Numbered from the stretch's first letter, positions 23,674 to 35,750 are shown. The stretch is DNA of 64,000 bases from Byssochlamys sp. IMV 00236 (GCA_001931875.2 MSJH02000793.1:62001-126000), one strand, 5' to 3'. The notes: a model not told the origin generated them from the sequence alone. A program made the numbers and translations.

Positions 23674-26600
23674 ATGCCACCCTTCAGTACCTCACTTCCG
23701 GAGCTGAGAAAAAGCTTCACGCAAAGGACAAGACGGATCCGGGCGTCTTTTCATAAAGTCTCTCCGGATAAGAAGCTAATAGTGAAGGCAACCACTGACC
23801 AAAACCTGCATCCGAATGAAAATGGAGCTATCCTTCATTGCCTGGAACCGAAAGGCGTTACCAGCGACCATCTTTGGAAGGAAGCATACGAAAAGCTTCA
23901 GCAGCAGCAGCCGGAGCTTATGAAGGACTTTGATGTTATTATGCGCACAGAGACTGGGACAGATGACTTTTGCCGCACCGTTCACGAAACCATTATCAAT
24001 AAGAAGGTTGCTGCGTTCAGCAGCGATAAATGGAAATTCCGACTCCGCAATAAGCCGATCTATGTGAGAGAAAGTGTCAATAATATTGTCAAGATTATTT
24101 CGTCGCTTACAACTTTCATGGAGCCCATATCAAATATGGAACCGCTCCATGCTGGGCTGCCCCTGGCAGCTGTGTGTCTCTTACTTTCTGTAAGTGGGAG
24201 TCTAGAGAAACCCAGTCACGCGGTATTTTAGCTATGAGAAACTGAGTAATACGAATCAGTTTGCAGAGAACAATGAGGCCCAACGTACATCTCTCCTTGA
24301 TGGATTGGAATATATCTCAACGACAATGCACTCCTTCACTGTTACTGAAAGGATCTATCTGGCCGGAACGCTCACAAAAGCGACCAGTGACTTGAAACGT
24401 GCTATTATCGATGTATACGTACCAATCCTCGAATATGAGGTTCGGGCGTTGAGTTACTTCAATAAGAATCTGCTCAAACGATTTGGACGAAATGCTTTCA
24501 AATTCGATGACTGGAACGGCATGATCGATAAGATAAAGTCATATGAAACTCACTGTAACACTTTCATCACGGTTTCCGACATTGAATGTCGTCAGGATCA
24601 AGCGCAACGGGTCCAGCTCTTGCTGGAAGAACTTGATCGCAGGAATGACGCACTGATCAGAGAAACGATTACCTGGCGGAAGAACGATCTTGAATATCAA
24701 TGTTTTGAATGCTTTAGAACTATGGAGTATGAGCGCTACAAGGATAAGAACCCTTGTCGTGTTCTCGGAACCTGCAATTGGTTTCTTGATCATCCAAGGT
24801 ACCATAAGTGGCTGCAGGACCCGCAAGCGAAATTACTCTGGGTTTCGGCAGATCCAGGATGTGGGAAATCGGTATTGGCGAAGACATTGGTTGATGAGCA
24901 ATTCATGAGCCTGAACTCGACCGCAGCGGATAATGTGTGCTATTTCTTCTTCAAGGATGACGATCCAAGCTCAAGACAACCAACGAACGCCATAGCATCT
25001 TTTCTGCATCAGCTATTCACACAGAATCACTCCCTTATCAAACATGCTTTACCATCGTTCCAACGCAATGGAAACAAGTTGTCCGCGTTATTGCAGGAAC
25101 AGTGGAATATACTGTTATCTGCCACTGCAGATCCCAGCTCAGGAACCACCATATGTGTAATTGACGCACTCGACGAATGTGAAGATACAATGCGGAATTC
25201 ATTCATCCAGTTACTTCGAGGTTTATCATCATCCCGTGAACCACTTCAGCGTCTCAAGTTCCTTGTTACTGGGCGTCCATCGGCCTTCTATGGTCGTTTG
25301 ACACCGGACGAAGTCCCTGGTACGGAAATTCGTCTCATGGGCGAGAGTGATCAAGAGAAGGAACATATCAGTCAAGAGATAGGGTTGTTTATCGATGCCA
25401 ATGTTGAAGCATTCCGCAGACAACGACAGCAATTAGGGCTTGAAGATGATGCCCACGAGATGATTCGAGAAAAGATCAATGCAGTCGACCACCGAACATA
25501 TCTATGGCTATCTCTCATATTCCCAGAGCTAGCAGAAAACCCAGGTCTTGGGGCTGCACGACTGCGGCGGAAACTGGATCGAATCCCCAAGACGGTGGAT
25601 GAAGCATATGAAAAGATATTGAACAGAACCACTGATCGAGGTAAAGCCCTGAGAATACTTCAATTGGTCGTGGCCGCCGCTCGTCCACTGACGTTAAAGG
25701 AGATGAATATGGCACTAGCATTAGCTGAAGTGGATGAAGTAGGCGAACTCAGCTTGGAGCCTGAGGTAACTTTCCAGGATACCCTGAAGAACAGTTGCGG
25801 TTCATTTTTGGATATTAAGAATTCGACAATATATCTCATCCACCAAACGGCCAAGGAATTTCTCCTGAAACACAAAGATGCTGTTAAGAGTTCCAGTTCT
25901 TGGTCATGGGGATCGTCGATAGATTTCGAGGACGCGAACTCGTATTTCGCCCAAATATGCGTATCATATATCTTGCTTCCTCAGTTCGAAAGCGACATTA
26001 TCATGGGTGATGATTGGTGTCCTTCAGTTTCACAAGTTGAAAAGCATGATTTTCTCGGATATGCAGCGAACTATTGGCCTCATCACCTGGAGGACTCCGC
26101 TTCTAAAGCAACTTCATCGTTGACGGACACCTCAATTGAGCTATGCCAACCAATGTCTGGCCGATGCAAGAACTGGCTGGGGATATACCTTTTCGGGCAC
26201 CAGATTGATCTCAACTTGGACCGTTTTGCACATGAAGTCGAAGTGATTGCAGTCATCGGTGTGAAAAGTCTGCTCGAGGCGTATCTTCAGAGGGGAATAC
26301 ACTCCCTGAACATGTTGCAGGCCATTCTCCCTGCTCGTTTCGCTCAAAATTCCGAAATTGAAAATATCCTCCTAAGAAGAGGTGCACACCCTCATCTGAG
26401 AACTGCCTATGGAGATACATACCTATCTAATTCCGTGACCCGTGGTGATTCGGCCCTTGTGAAGTTACTTCTGGATAGGGGCGCCGACCCTAATGAAGAT
26501 GAATTCGGTTCAAGTGCCTTATGCTGGGCAGCAGTCCATGGCTATGATGAGATTGTCCAGATACTACTCGAAAATGGTGCCCGTCGGGAATTTAGGTGCA

Positions 26601-27397
26601 GAGCGTTCGGCCGTACGCCATTGTCGTACGCGGTTGAGGGTAGATACAGAACCCCGAATTCCCATAAGCCCCCGTGGAGTTCCGACCGACGTGACTATGC
26701 AAATGTCACTCGAATATTACTCGGACATGGGGCAGATATCTATACATGGGACCTTGGCGGTCAGACACCACTGTATCATGCTATTGCTGGTCAGAATACA
26801 GAAGCAATGAGGCTTCTTTTGGACTCGGGTGCTGATGCAAACTCTGAAGTCTGCAGAGGGAAGTTTAGCCTTCACGTTGCGGCTAGAAAGATAGATGCAG
26901 CCACTGTGGAAGTTCTGCTTAGCAGGGGTGCATTGCTAGACATCTTAGATGACCAGGGACGCACCCCATTGTCACATGCTGCAGAGTGCGGGAGGTACGA
27001 AATCGCTAGGGTCCTACTTGATAAGGGGGCACATCCAGACCCGATAGACAGTGAGGGTCGGACTCCTCTCCATTATGCAGCCCAGAGCGGGGGAATTGAG
27101 GTTTTCAACATTCTCCTCCGTAAAGGTGCCAATCCCGAGTCCACGGATGGATATGGTAGAACTCCTCTTTGGTACGCCTGCCGTTTTGGGCATATTCATA
27201 TCGTCAAGATACTACTTGACAAAGTGAAGAATTTCGATGCGCCTGAGCACTCGGGTGAAAGTGCACTGTCTGTTGCAGAGAGTCGCGGCCATGGACTTAT
27301 TGTGGAACTGTTGCAAGAAGCAATCAGGAACAAAAGCTCGAATGAGCCGTCTCTCGAGTCAGATAATTCGGTCATCCTCCAAGGTATTCTAGCATGA
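23674..27397 (+). CDS. NWD-NACHT-ankyrin protein (fungal NLR-like)
   Basis: Two exons, 23674-24189 and 24260-27397, joined by a 70-nt intron (GTAAGT...CAG), giving about 1217 aa. The N-terminal 300 residues resemble the NWD-type domain that precedes NACHT in fungi (LWKEAYEKLQQQQPEL near the start, then long helices). The NACHT NTPase follows: P-loop ADPGCGKSVLAK near residues 369-380, Walker B CVIDALDECED near 468-478, and RLKFLVTGRPS as a sensor-like segment. From about 880 to 1190 there are some eight or nine ankyrin repeats (GRTPLSHAAECGRYEIARVL, GRTPLHYAAQSGG). The architecture is that of STAND/NLR-like fungal proteins implicated in non-self recognition and heterokaryon incompatibility. 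That role is inferred. The N-terminus is not a recognised cell-death effector. No stop or frameshift interrupts the gene, so it appears intact. Confidence 0.9.
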
Positions 27398-28887
27398 TCA
27401 TCACGAAGAGCTCCCGCGATGAGAGGAAATATACCCGTTTTAAGTGCAGTTTGTCTCTACGCTTGGGGACCAAATATACTGCCGAGTTTACGCCAAAGCA
27501 CGTCTGAAATCGCTGATTTCCGCGTATTGTTTCTTAGTTGAATCTTGTCTGTTATTTTTTTTTTCTCCCACAGTTACATGCAGGTTGCGGACCTTTTTTT
27601 TTTTTTTTTTTTTTTTTGGAAAGTTCCCGTAGAGCATCTAGTCTCTTGGTGAAGAGTTGGTTTCTGCCATAGAGTTTCGAGCGTCCTGGCTAATACCGCC
27701 TGAATCATATACTTATGCCAATAAATAGTTTTGAGCAATACACCTTTTTGGACTGCTATGTTTTAAACTTGAAGATTGGGGGGTTTCTTTTTCTTTTCTT
27801 TCTTTTTGGCATGGAACCTGGTGTTTTGGGAGGATATAGCTTGCAGCACGGTACCAGCGCATAATTCCCAGGACGCTCAGAATGCCATTGACATGGTTCT
27901 TCTTTGTACAGACAGCCGGATTATTATTCCTGGCTTGATCCGGTCGAAGAAAAAAAAAGCGAGTTTCTTTCAACGCCACAGGTCGGTAAAGATGCCGTGA
28001 TCGCTGGACGGCTTACCCAGGACGGCTTGTTTTGAAAGGCTTTAAACAAAGTTCAGTTATGAACCAGAGAAAGGCATTGACGGGGTCTTAACGGTTTGAC
28101 CAGCGTCAGGGCCTTCCGGTAGGTAGACTACAGTACATACATACATGTACGCATGCAGTCGGTCTCACAGCATCTGTCTCGGTTGTCCCTCGGAGATTAT
28201 CAGATCATTCGATCAGAATGCGGCCGTGTGGCTGGCGATAACTCGACTGGGATCTAATTTTGAACCCAAGATCCTATACCTCACAACCTCGACGTCATGT
28301 TGCAGCCTTGCGTGGCCAACTCAGTTGAAGCCTTGTCCCGGGATAGGATTCATCATCGTCCATGGTCTAAAGGCGAGGACGCGCATTCCTCTTGGCTTAC
28401 ACCCCGCCTTGGCGTTTCTGATGGCTCGCCGAGCCCAATGACAGGCCGGGTTTGCTGATTATCAAACCGACTCTGGCACTCCCCGAGATGCGTCGTGCGA
28501 TCCCTTCCGTTTTGCGGCCAAGTTGGACGGCAGCGGCCATTCAGAATTTCAGAAGGAGCAGCGGAAGAAGACGCCGGCCGTGCAACGCCAGTCGACCTGA
28601 GAGTATCTCCTCAACGGTCAATCATCACTGGAAGGGGAGGGAGACACGGTTCCACTGATGATCCTGACCTGGGAGGGAATCGCTCTACAATGGGCCCCAT
28701 GGTCCACCCTCCGGCTCTTCATATGGAACAGTTTATGAACGGAACTGTGAGCCCGCATCTTTCGGTCACCGGCCGCTGATGTCGAGACGGCTCGTCACTC
28801 AGTATCTCTTTCCTCAAGAACCAAGATCAAGGGTGGACATCCATGTGCTGCTCTCCTGCCCACCATCCTTCCGATCGATGAACAGCA
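27398..28887. other. Intergenic region with a long poly-T tract
   Basis: No gene is supported. An uninterrupted run of 24 T occupies 27594-27617, about 200 bases after the NACHT-ankyrin stop, with a shorter T run near 27555-27564. Several T/C-rich segments follow around 27785-27810. The remainder has only short frames. Confidence 0.5.
27594..27617 (+). repeat. Poly-T homopolymer tract (24 nt)
   Basis: Read directly: ACC is followed by 24 consecutive T and then GGAAAG. On the opposite strand it is poly-A, so it could be the tail scar of a retrotransposed sequence, but no such sequence was recognised beside it. Confidence 0.9.
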
Positions 28888-30333
28888 ATGTGGATGAAGA
28901 CGTTGGAGAAGCTCTCCCGCGGTAGCTCCGCACCCAGCAGGAAGATTGGCCGTCTGCTTATTGCCTCTCTCCTCGTGGCAAGCTGTTTGTTGCTATGGAA
29001 CAACTTCAAGACCAGCTTCAACCAGAGCCGACTGCTAGCCAGCTTCAGACAATCGAAATCCTCACCACAACCGCCATTACCGCACTCGTGCAATGCTACA
29101 ACTGAGACTATTGAGCGATACCAGCTCACGAGGCCGGTACAGTTCTTGCGGCGGGAGATCATCGCCAGTCGATCGTCGTCCGACCTGAAATTTTCAGAAC
29201 CGCTGGACGCCCCTCTGTTCGACTATCGCAGCGCGAATCTGACAGCCCAGCTGCTCGGAGAGCAAACGCTGGACGCTTGCTCGCACCCTCTTACCGTACC
29301 GGTCCCCACGCCGCCGGCGCAGGTGGACGCCTCACATATCGACTTTGGGGTGGCGACGACATATGATCGATTATACGAGTCGTTGGACCAGTTCGCGCAC
29401 TGGGCTGGCAATAGCAATGCGCGCATCTTCGCTCTGATCGAGCCGCATGGCGGCCACCACACGATGATGAACAAGGCCCAAAGCCTGGGAATCAATTTGC
29501 ATATTGTTGAGTCGGATATCGAATATAACGCGCGATATTTCTCATTGCTGAAGCTGCTCGAAGAAAATGCACTGGAAGAGACGGAATGGTCCTGCATCAT
29601 CGACGATGACACGTTTTTCCTGTCGATGCCTGCGCTCGTCAAACGACTCGACCAGTACGACTCGTCGAAGCCGCTCTATATTGGCGGCCTGTCGGAAAGT
29701 GTCGCGCAGATCGCGGTGTTTGGCATCATGGGCTTCGGCGGCGCCGGCGTTTTCGTCTCGCGGCCGCTTCTGGACCAGCTCAGCGAGGTATTCGCCGAAT
29801 GTCAAGCAATGGAAGGGACGGGAGACAAGAAGATCTCCCAATGTATCTACCAGCACACGTCGACGAAATTCATCGACGACCAGGGCCTGCGCCAGCTCGA
29901 CCTGATGGACGACGCGTCCGGATTCTTCGAAGCTGGTCGCGAACAACCGTTGTCCGTCCACCACTGGAAATCATGGTACCAGGCCGACATGATCAAACTG
30001 GCCACCATCTCCAAAATCTGCGGCGACACCTGCCTACTCCGCCAGTGGCGTTTCTCTGACGACTGGATCCTCACCAACGGCTACTCGATCGTCAAGCGCA
30101 GTCGAGAAATTGCCCCAGGCACAATGGAGCGAACATGGACCTACCACAACGGTGCAGTGCTGGAATCCTACTTCCACGCCCTGGGACCTCTCGAAGACAT
30201 AGACCCCGGGAAGATCAGCTATCGTATGGAAGACTCCATTATCGAAGAAGACGGTCGCGTAAGACAATTCTACATCCATCGAGATGACGTCGAAGGCGAT
30301 CGAGTGATTGAATTAGTATGGCGATCTGAATGA
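28888..30333 (+). CDS. Type II membrane glycosyltransferase, GT31/DUF604-like
   Basis: Single exon, 481 aa. The layout is that of a Golgi type II glycosyltransferase: a short basic cytosolic tail, one membrane anchor at about residues 24-41 (IGRLLIASLLVASCLLLW), a variable stem to about 150, then the catalytic region. The metal/nucleotide-sugar motif is CIIDDDTFF at about 236-244, preceded by the Fringe-like NKAQSLGINLHIVESD segment. GGLSESVAQIAVFGIMGFGG and FIDDQGLRQLDLMDD match the core of the Fringe/DUF604 group as I recall it. GT31-type enzymes add sugars to glycoproteins; donor and acceptor are unknown. The start is the first ATG of the frame, right before the positively charged tail. 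Nothing suggests a linked pathway with its neighbours. Confidence 0.82.
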   Translation: MWMKTLEKLSRGSSAPSRKIGRLLIASLLVASCLLLWNNFKTSFNQSRLLASFRQSKSSPQPPLPHSCNATTETIERYQLTRPVQFLRREIIASRSSSDLKFSEPLDAPLFDYRSANLTAQLLGEQTLDACSHPLTVPVPTPPAQVDASHIDFGVATTYDRLYESLDQFAHWAGNSNARIFALIEPHGGHHTMMNKAQSLGINLHIVESDIEYNARYFSLLKLLEENALEETEWSCIIDDDTFFLSMPALVKRLDQYDSSKPLYIGGLSESVAQIAVFGIMGFGGAGVFVSRPLLDQLSEVFAECQAMEGTGDKKISQCIYQHTSTKFIDDQGLRQLDLMDDASGFFEAGREQPLSVHHWKSWYQADMIKLATISKICGDTCLLRQWRFSDDWILTNGYSIVKRSREIAPGTMERTWTYHNGAVLESYFHALGPLEDIDPGKISYRMEDSIIEEDGRVRQFYIHRDDVEGDRVIELVWRSE

Positions 30334-31006
30334 TGCGATAAATTTCATTGATGGCTTTTCTCTGGTCTGACTGGCGTTTCTATCACTTCTGGTGTGCGTG
30401 CATGCGTGTAGAAGGGAGTTTTCGCGAACATTGGTTAACTACTTACTCTCCTGAGACCGAATCGAAAATGGTTATGACTAATTAGTAACTATGATTAAAC
30501 ATTTTCGTTCTCTGTCATTTTATTTTCTGTTACTTTTTTGCTACTTCTCTATTTTCTTTCTTTCTTTCTTATTATTTAGATTGATATCCATGGTAGCAAG
30601 AGCCAGTCACGGAGATGAGGAAACAGACGATTAATGTGTATTCTTAGAAACTAAAACTAATCTCTTCAAAGTTGCTTCTTCGCTGGAGGACTAAGTAATA
30701 ATTCGTAATTCAATAATTTATGTATTCATGTAGTCATGTAGTCATCACCGTTAGAGATCATACGGACTGCAAGTACTGTTTATATATGTATGTATGTATG
30801 TACATACATCCATCGCACAAACATGCGCGTCATGATGATGGAGTTAAATATCCACGAAACGAAGAAAGTATATATATATATATATATATATATAATACAG
30901 CCCATAAGTAATCAAATGGGGAAAAAAAGAAATAATTCAAATAAACCGCTCGAACTCCTCGACCCAAAAAAGGGATGGATATCAGGACGGACCCAATGTA
31001 ATTGAT
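30334..31006. other. Convergent intergenic region with microsatellites
   Basis: Lies between the ends of the glycosyltransferase (plus) and amyR (minus). It holds a TATG/TACA tetranucleotide run around 30784-30810 and a TA dinucleotide tract at about 30869-30893. It is otherwise A/T-rich 3' flank. No gene is seen. Confidence 0.55.
30869..30893. repeat. TA dinucleotide microsatellite
   Basis: About 12 uninterrupted TA units, read directly. It sits about 110 bases beyond the amyR stop codon, in the convergent gap. Confidence 0.85.
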
Positions 31007-32989
31007 TCAAATAACTAACGCTGAAGCCATACCCAGCGTATAGTTCCCATTTTCAACCTGAGAATAATTCTCAGTATCATCAGACATATCATCATGATTG
31101 TTAATGTCATTGTTAATGTTCGCGTCAACATCAGTATCAGCATTATCAACCCAAAACAACAGATCTTTATCCACGTCCTGTATAATAGTATTACTAGGCG
31201 TATCAAGACCTAATATACTCCTGGAACGTTCCAGAAGTTCTGGAAACAGATATGATTGCGAGCCCCTGCTTTTGGATAATGCGTTGAGCATACCCCAGAG
31301 AAGTTCGCGGGGGTCGATGATTGTTAATGCGAGGCGTTGTGTGGCTGCGAAGCGTAATGAGCAGGCTACGTCTGCGATGGAGGTGCCTAGGTCGAAGAGT
31401 TTTTGTTCCTGTGTGTTCCAATGGAGGGGGTTAGTTAGGGGATGGTTTTGAAGGAGGAAGGAAAGGGGGTGCTGGGAATCTTACCATCCCTATTCCATGC
31501 GCATCGAGCGCGCCCTGCGATACTGAACCTATCACGTCCATCACGGCTTTTCCTACCAAGATGGGAAGATGGAAAGGAAGAACCGGCCCTCTGGTAGTAG
31601 TAGAGATAGGTATTATGGATTGTTGCGAAGAAGAAGAAGAAGAGTGACGATGACGATGATGAGCCAGGAATGAAAGAGCCCACATTTTAGCTTGGAGCCA
31701 TTGCTGCGTGATGAGGATATCGACTTGTTGAATCTCAAGCACGCCGTCTAGCGTGATCTGGTTGGAGAGGTTGGATTGGATGGTGCGCGTGGGTGGTAGT
31801 TCGGAGTATCTGCTATCGCAGCCGGTGGAGACCCAGTCGTAGAGATTGACTGTGAGGGTTTCGAAGATGTTGATGAGGTTGAGGAAGCCGTATGTGAGGA
31901 TGGGGTCGTCTGCGTAGAGAACTTTGGGTTTTTCGATCGAGTTTCGTAGCATTACGGGTTTGGCGCGTTGGAGGGCGTATGCTCTGGAAGGAAGTTAGGA
32001 ATCAAGGGTGAAATTGGGGGTGAAATTGGGAGGAGTGATTATGTTATGTATTACCTTTCTGTTATGAAGAGTAGCCAGAAGACTCGTCTGCTCTCTTCTG
32101 CATCAACTATGTCCATGGTGGAATATGTTGATTCCCGATGTAAACCTAGGGTATGTGCCATGGAGATACTCTGGCTGAGGTAGAACCATGCATGGTCTTC
32201 TTTGTCCAAGTTTCCGTAGGCGGCGAACAAGAAGAATGATGTTAATATGCTTTCGATGTTGACGTTGCTTAGCAGATCTAATTCTGCTCTTGCCCTTACT
32301 GCTTCGGCCAGGAGAGCCTCCCCATGCGGAGATGATGAACCGTGGGTGCTGCTGGAGTCTGTTCCTGAGGGGTCTGTCATGGACGACCCATCTCCATCGA
32401 GATTCAGTTGGATATGCGTCGCCGCGCATAGGGATGCCATGAAGGCATATCTCTGCGGAGACAGCTTGAGCGGCTCTGCACTGTCTGATAGTAATTGCTC
32501 CCGATGCACGACCGGCATGATAGGGAATAGGTACTTCAGGAACACGTTCGCGTGGGCAAGCAGGACCAGTGACGAGAGGCGTCTCGCGTGCGGACGCAAC
32601 AGGCCGCTACTATCAGAGTCATATTGGAAGCTCAATGTCTTCAGAGAGGATGTGGATCCAGGGGATGAATAATTGCGCCGTCCTTGCTGGTACGGATCTG
32701 GTGGAAACTGGCCTTGTTCTCCGGACCGTGTTGACGATTCTGTAGAGTCTTCATTGTGTGGATGAGAGCAGTAAGTTGGGCTTCGACGATCTGTGGAGTG
32801 GAGTGGCGCCAACAGAGAGAGCCTGCGGAACTTCGGGCCCTTCCGCTGGAGAATATGAGCGTAGGTACATGAAAGGAGTAGTCTGTGGCATTTGTCGCAG
32901 GGATTGGCGCGGTTGCATTTGATCTTTCGCCGACGACAGTTGTCGCAGGCTTGTTTGTGCGGCTTGGGTGTTGATGCTGGTGATTCCAT
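31007..32989 (-). CDS. amyR: AmyR, Zn2Cys6 transcriptional activator of amylolytic genes
   Basis: Three exons on the minus strand: 32989-32055, 31983-31485 and 31408-31007, giving about 611 aa, close to the roughly 604 aa I recall for Aspergillus AmyR. The zinc cluster starts at Cys15 with spacing CX2CX6CX5CX2CX6C (ACDNCRRRKIKCNRANPC then DKCHRLLLSC), followed by the AmyR-type RKGPKFRRL. A fungal-specific activation/regulatory region follows (YAFMASLCAATHIQLNLDGD, FWLLFITERAYALQR across intron 1). Both introns have ACTAAC/CCTAAC branch points. AmyR binds CGG-N8-(C/A)GG and switches on amylase, glucoamylase and alpha-glucosidase genes in response to isomaltose or maltose. Its divergent position beside an agdA-type gene is the arrangement known in Aspergillus, which supports the identity beyond the zinc finger alone. 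The C-terminal tail is acidic and Asn-rich. Confidence 0.88.
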
Positions 32990-34276
32990 TATGGTCCGCG
33001 GCTAATGAAGTATTTAACAAGAAACAATTAGGTGGGGAGTAAGTAAACAGTTTCTGAGAGGGATGTTTATATCTTCAGTTCGACTTTGTATAAACGCCCC
33101 TTTGCCCGGTCTAACAGACCAGACCAGGGCTCACTGTGCGAATGTCCGTGCAAGGCCCGGGATGGAATATGGCGTGCCTGTTCGATGCAGAAATCCGGAG
33201 AAGACCTGGGGTAGCGCGGGGTTGATGGCCGTTTTGGCGTCCGGTGAAGACTTTCGACGTCTGGAAGGAGGATAGTAAAGACATCTGGGGTTGACAGTCT
33301 GTCGAGTGCACTAAGATCGAAGATCCCTGATCGTCCTATCCTCTTAATTCATCGGCTATAATCCGGGGACGTGCTCGATTCTTTTTTTTGCGTCAATTTT
33401 TGCTTCACGCCCTTCCAGGTTGCTTACTACGGACGATGACCCGCTTAGTTCTGTTTCTATCACATGTTGGAACTAGAACTAGTGAATTCACTACCTAGGT
33501 AGCTGACTTTATGACCTTAAACGAAGTCGAATTGGGCTAAGTCCTTACACCTTTGCGGCATGTCTTTCACTCGGAACTCGATCACTTTGAGCGAGAGGTG
33601 CTCGTCCAGGCCTTCTGCAACGAACGCGACTCCCATCATGTGCTCATTTGCTCGTTTTACGTCAACAGCGCAACCTGCAGCGCTGATGCCGTAACGTCCA
33701 CCTATTCGATGTTACCCATATCGGATCGGTACGTTCAACAGGCGGTGGTCCGGCGATTGGGGCAGAAGCATACCGTATCGTTAAGGTATATGACTACTAC
33801 TACCTGACGCGATCGTTCAACACGCGCCAACTTTGCCTCAACTTGAACAACCTCTTCCTCGAACTTCGTTCAGCAAGCTGCTGCCTGCCGAATTAAATCA
33901 CGTGAAAGTTTATCCCTTGACGGCTTGACTAAGTATCAACCAGCAAGAAACGACAACCCAAGTCAAGGAAGGATCTGAGAGAAGTATTCTGGCCTATGTT
34001 TTGTTGAGGTATGTCAACCTGCTTCCTACATGCAGCATATCCTGGTATTGGCTAAGCAGACATCATGGCTGACAGAGACAAGGTGTTAACTAACTTAACT
34101 AATTCGTTATACAAAGGTACAAATTTACCTTAGCAGTCAGTGATTACCTCCTCGAAAATTTCCCATTAGGGAGATTTCTTCGAGAACTTCACTGCCCATA
34201 CTAATATTACTAATACAGATCTACTTTTTATACAACGAATCCTCTATACAACGAATTACACTACCTCGCTAAAATG

Positions 34277-34305
34277 ATTCGTTATATCCAGGTTTTACTA
34301 CTGTA
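34277..34305 (-). mobile_element. Pogo-like terminal repeat, copy A (end faces right)
   Basis: On the minus strand this reads TA followed by CAGTAGTAAAACCTGGATAT and then AACGAAT. The CAGTA start next to a TA dinucleotide and ATAACGAAT-type subterminal motifs are features of pogo/Fot1-type Tc1-mariner ends. Further ATTCGTTGTAT-like motifs lie just to the left (34215-34260). The element body would extend leftward; its other end was not found. Confidence 0.5.
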
Positions 34306-34736
34306 CTGGGAAGTCCTCGAATAAAGACAATTAGCGCCAGGGATCGGCAGTGCCTAGAACAACTCCGAGATTTGTACTTCCTTGATGAAATCAAGCCTAT
34401 GACAGGAAGCAATACCAAGGGCTTGGAAAAGACAGAGAGCAGTGAAAAGGACCACAACCGCAGAAATGAGGACCACAAATGCAGGAACGAGGACAACGAA
34501 TATCGCCAAGAAAGGAACGCAAAAAAGAAGTTAGGGAGGACAACTACACTCGCCAAACTCGTCGATTAACAAAAGATGCAAATTCTGATACCTCGGTTAA
34601 AGAGCGTCCAGCAGATTGGGTCCTAGGGCCCAGTCTATCAGCTGAGGATGCTGTTCACCGATATGCGCCCCTTTTTGCACACGGATGAATAGGGAGATTA
34701 TTTGTGGGGTCACAGAGGACAGTATAATACCTTTAC

Positions 34737-34800
34737 TACAGTAAAACCTGGATATAGTTAACGAACCCGCGTATAACGAATACCTCGACATAACGAATTT
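34737..34800 (+). mobile_element. Pogo-like terminal repeat, copy B (end faces left)
   Basis: Reads TA, then CAGTAAAACCTGGATATA, then a series of AACGAA motifs (GTTAACGAA, GTATAACGAAT, CATAACGAATTT). It shares GTAAAACCTGGATATA exactly with copy A in opposite orientation. The element body would extend rightward. No transposase frame follows, so this is a relic or a non-autonomous end. Confidence 0.5.
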
Positions 34801-35736
34801 GAGACCGTGTCAAAATTAAAATCCCATACAAAATTTTCTTCTAATAGAGATAGGTATGCCTTGACATGAAGTTAATGGACCCTGAGAACAATTTTCTGCC
34901 TGAAGAAATCAGAACCAATAGACATAGATTTCAATTGGGGCGCCCCTGCATAGTTTTCACCTTCATGAGCGATTTTCACTCGCCAACAGAGAAGTTTGAC
35001 TGAATCTGACGTCTGCTCCGGGAGGGTGACATTGCTTCTAGAAGGATACCTTGGAAAACGGACAAGGAGCACAAAATCCCGCACCCAGAATAATCTAGAA
35101 GGATGACTTGGGTCTTGGTGACGGGCTATCTCTGCGGGGTTTGTGTTGGTATTGGTGGATAGAACGCTATAACAGCTTCGATTATTGATGTATGCTGTAT
35201 CTATGCATAGCTACATGATCTCCCTTCCAGAAGAGTTCCAGGCGATCAATGTAGGTTCGTCGCTTCGAGATCGATCAACAATTAAGAGTCATTGCTAAGA
35301 TCGTTGACATGCAGTTGGTTTCTACTTTTTGTGTTCACGTGCAGCGCGGGGTCTCATCCTTGCGATGCAAGGAATATGGCAGCTGATGGTTCCCAACGTC
35401 CAAAGAGAGTGAGCATCCCACCCAGTCAATGTGTATGAATACTGGACAAGTCCAGTGTAAAGGTGCAAAGACGCTCTTTGCGATATAGGTCCTCTCAATG
35501 GGGCATCAGAATGAGTAGGCTAGAAGGTAACCGCACCCGAAAGATTCTATGGCTATCAATCCGGAATACTCATGTCAACCGGCGACACCACATTGGTACG
35601 CAATGGCTACGGTACATTCTTTCAAGTCTATGAGGAGTCGAGGACTAACGGGGACATTATCCAGAACATTCCATCATCGCTCGACTTGTGAGCCGACACG
35701 GACCGTATCTCCGTACAGTGTGCAGTGAAGATGCCT

Positions 35737-35750
35737 CCGAGTGGGATCCG
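35737..35750 (-). promoter_or_regulatory. Candidate AmyR binding site upstream of agdA
   Basis: The minus strand reads CGGATCCCACTCGG, an exact CGG-N8-CGG. AmyR is known to bind CGG-N8-(C/A)GG. The site is about 870 bases upstream of the agdA ATG, which is far for a fungal promoter, so function is inferred from motif and context. Confidence 0.45.
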
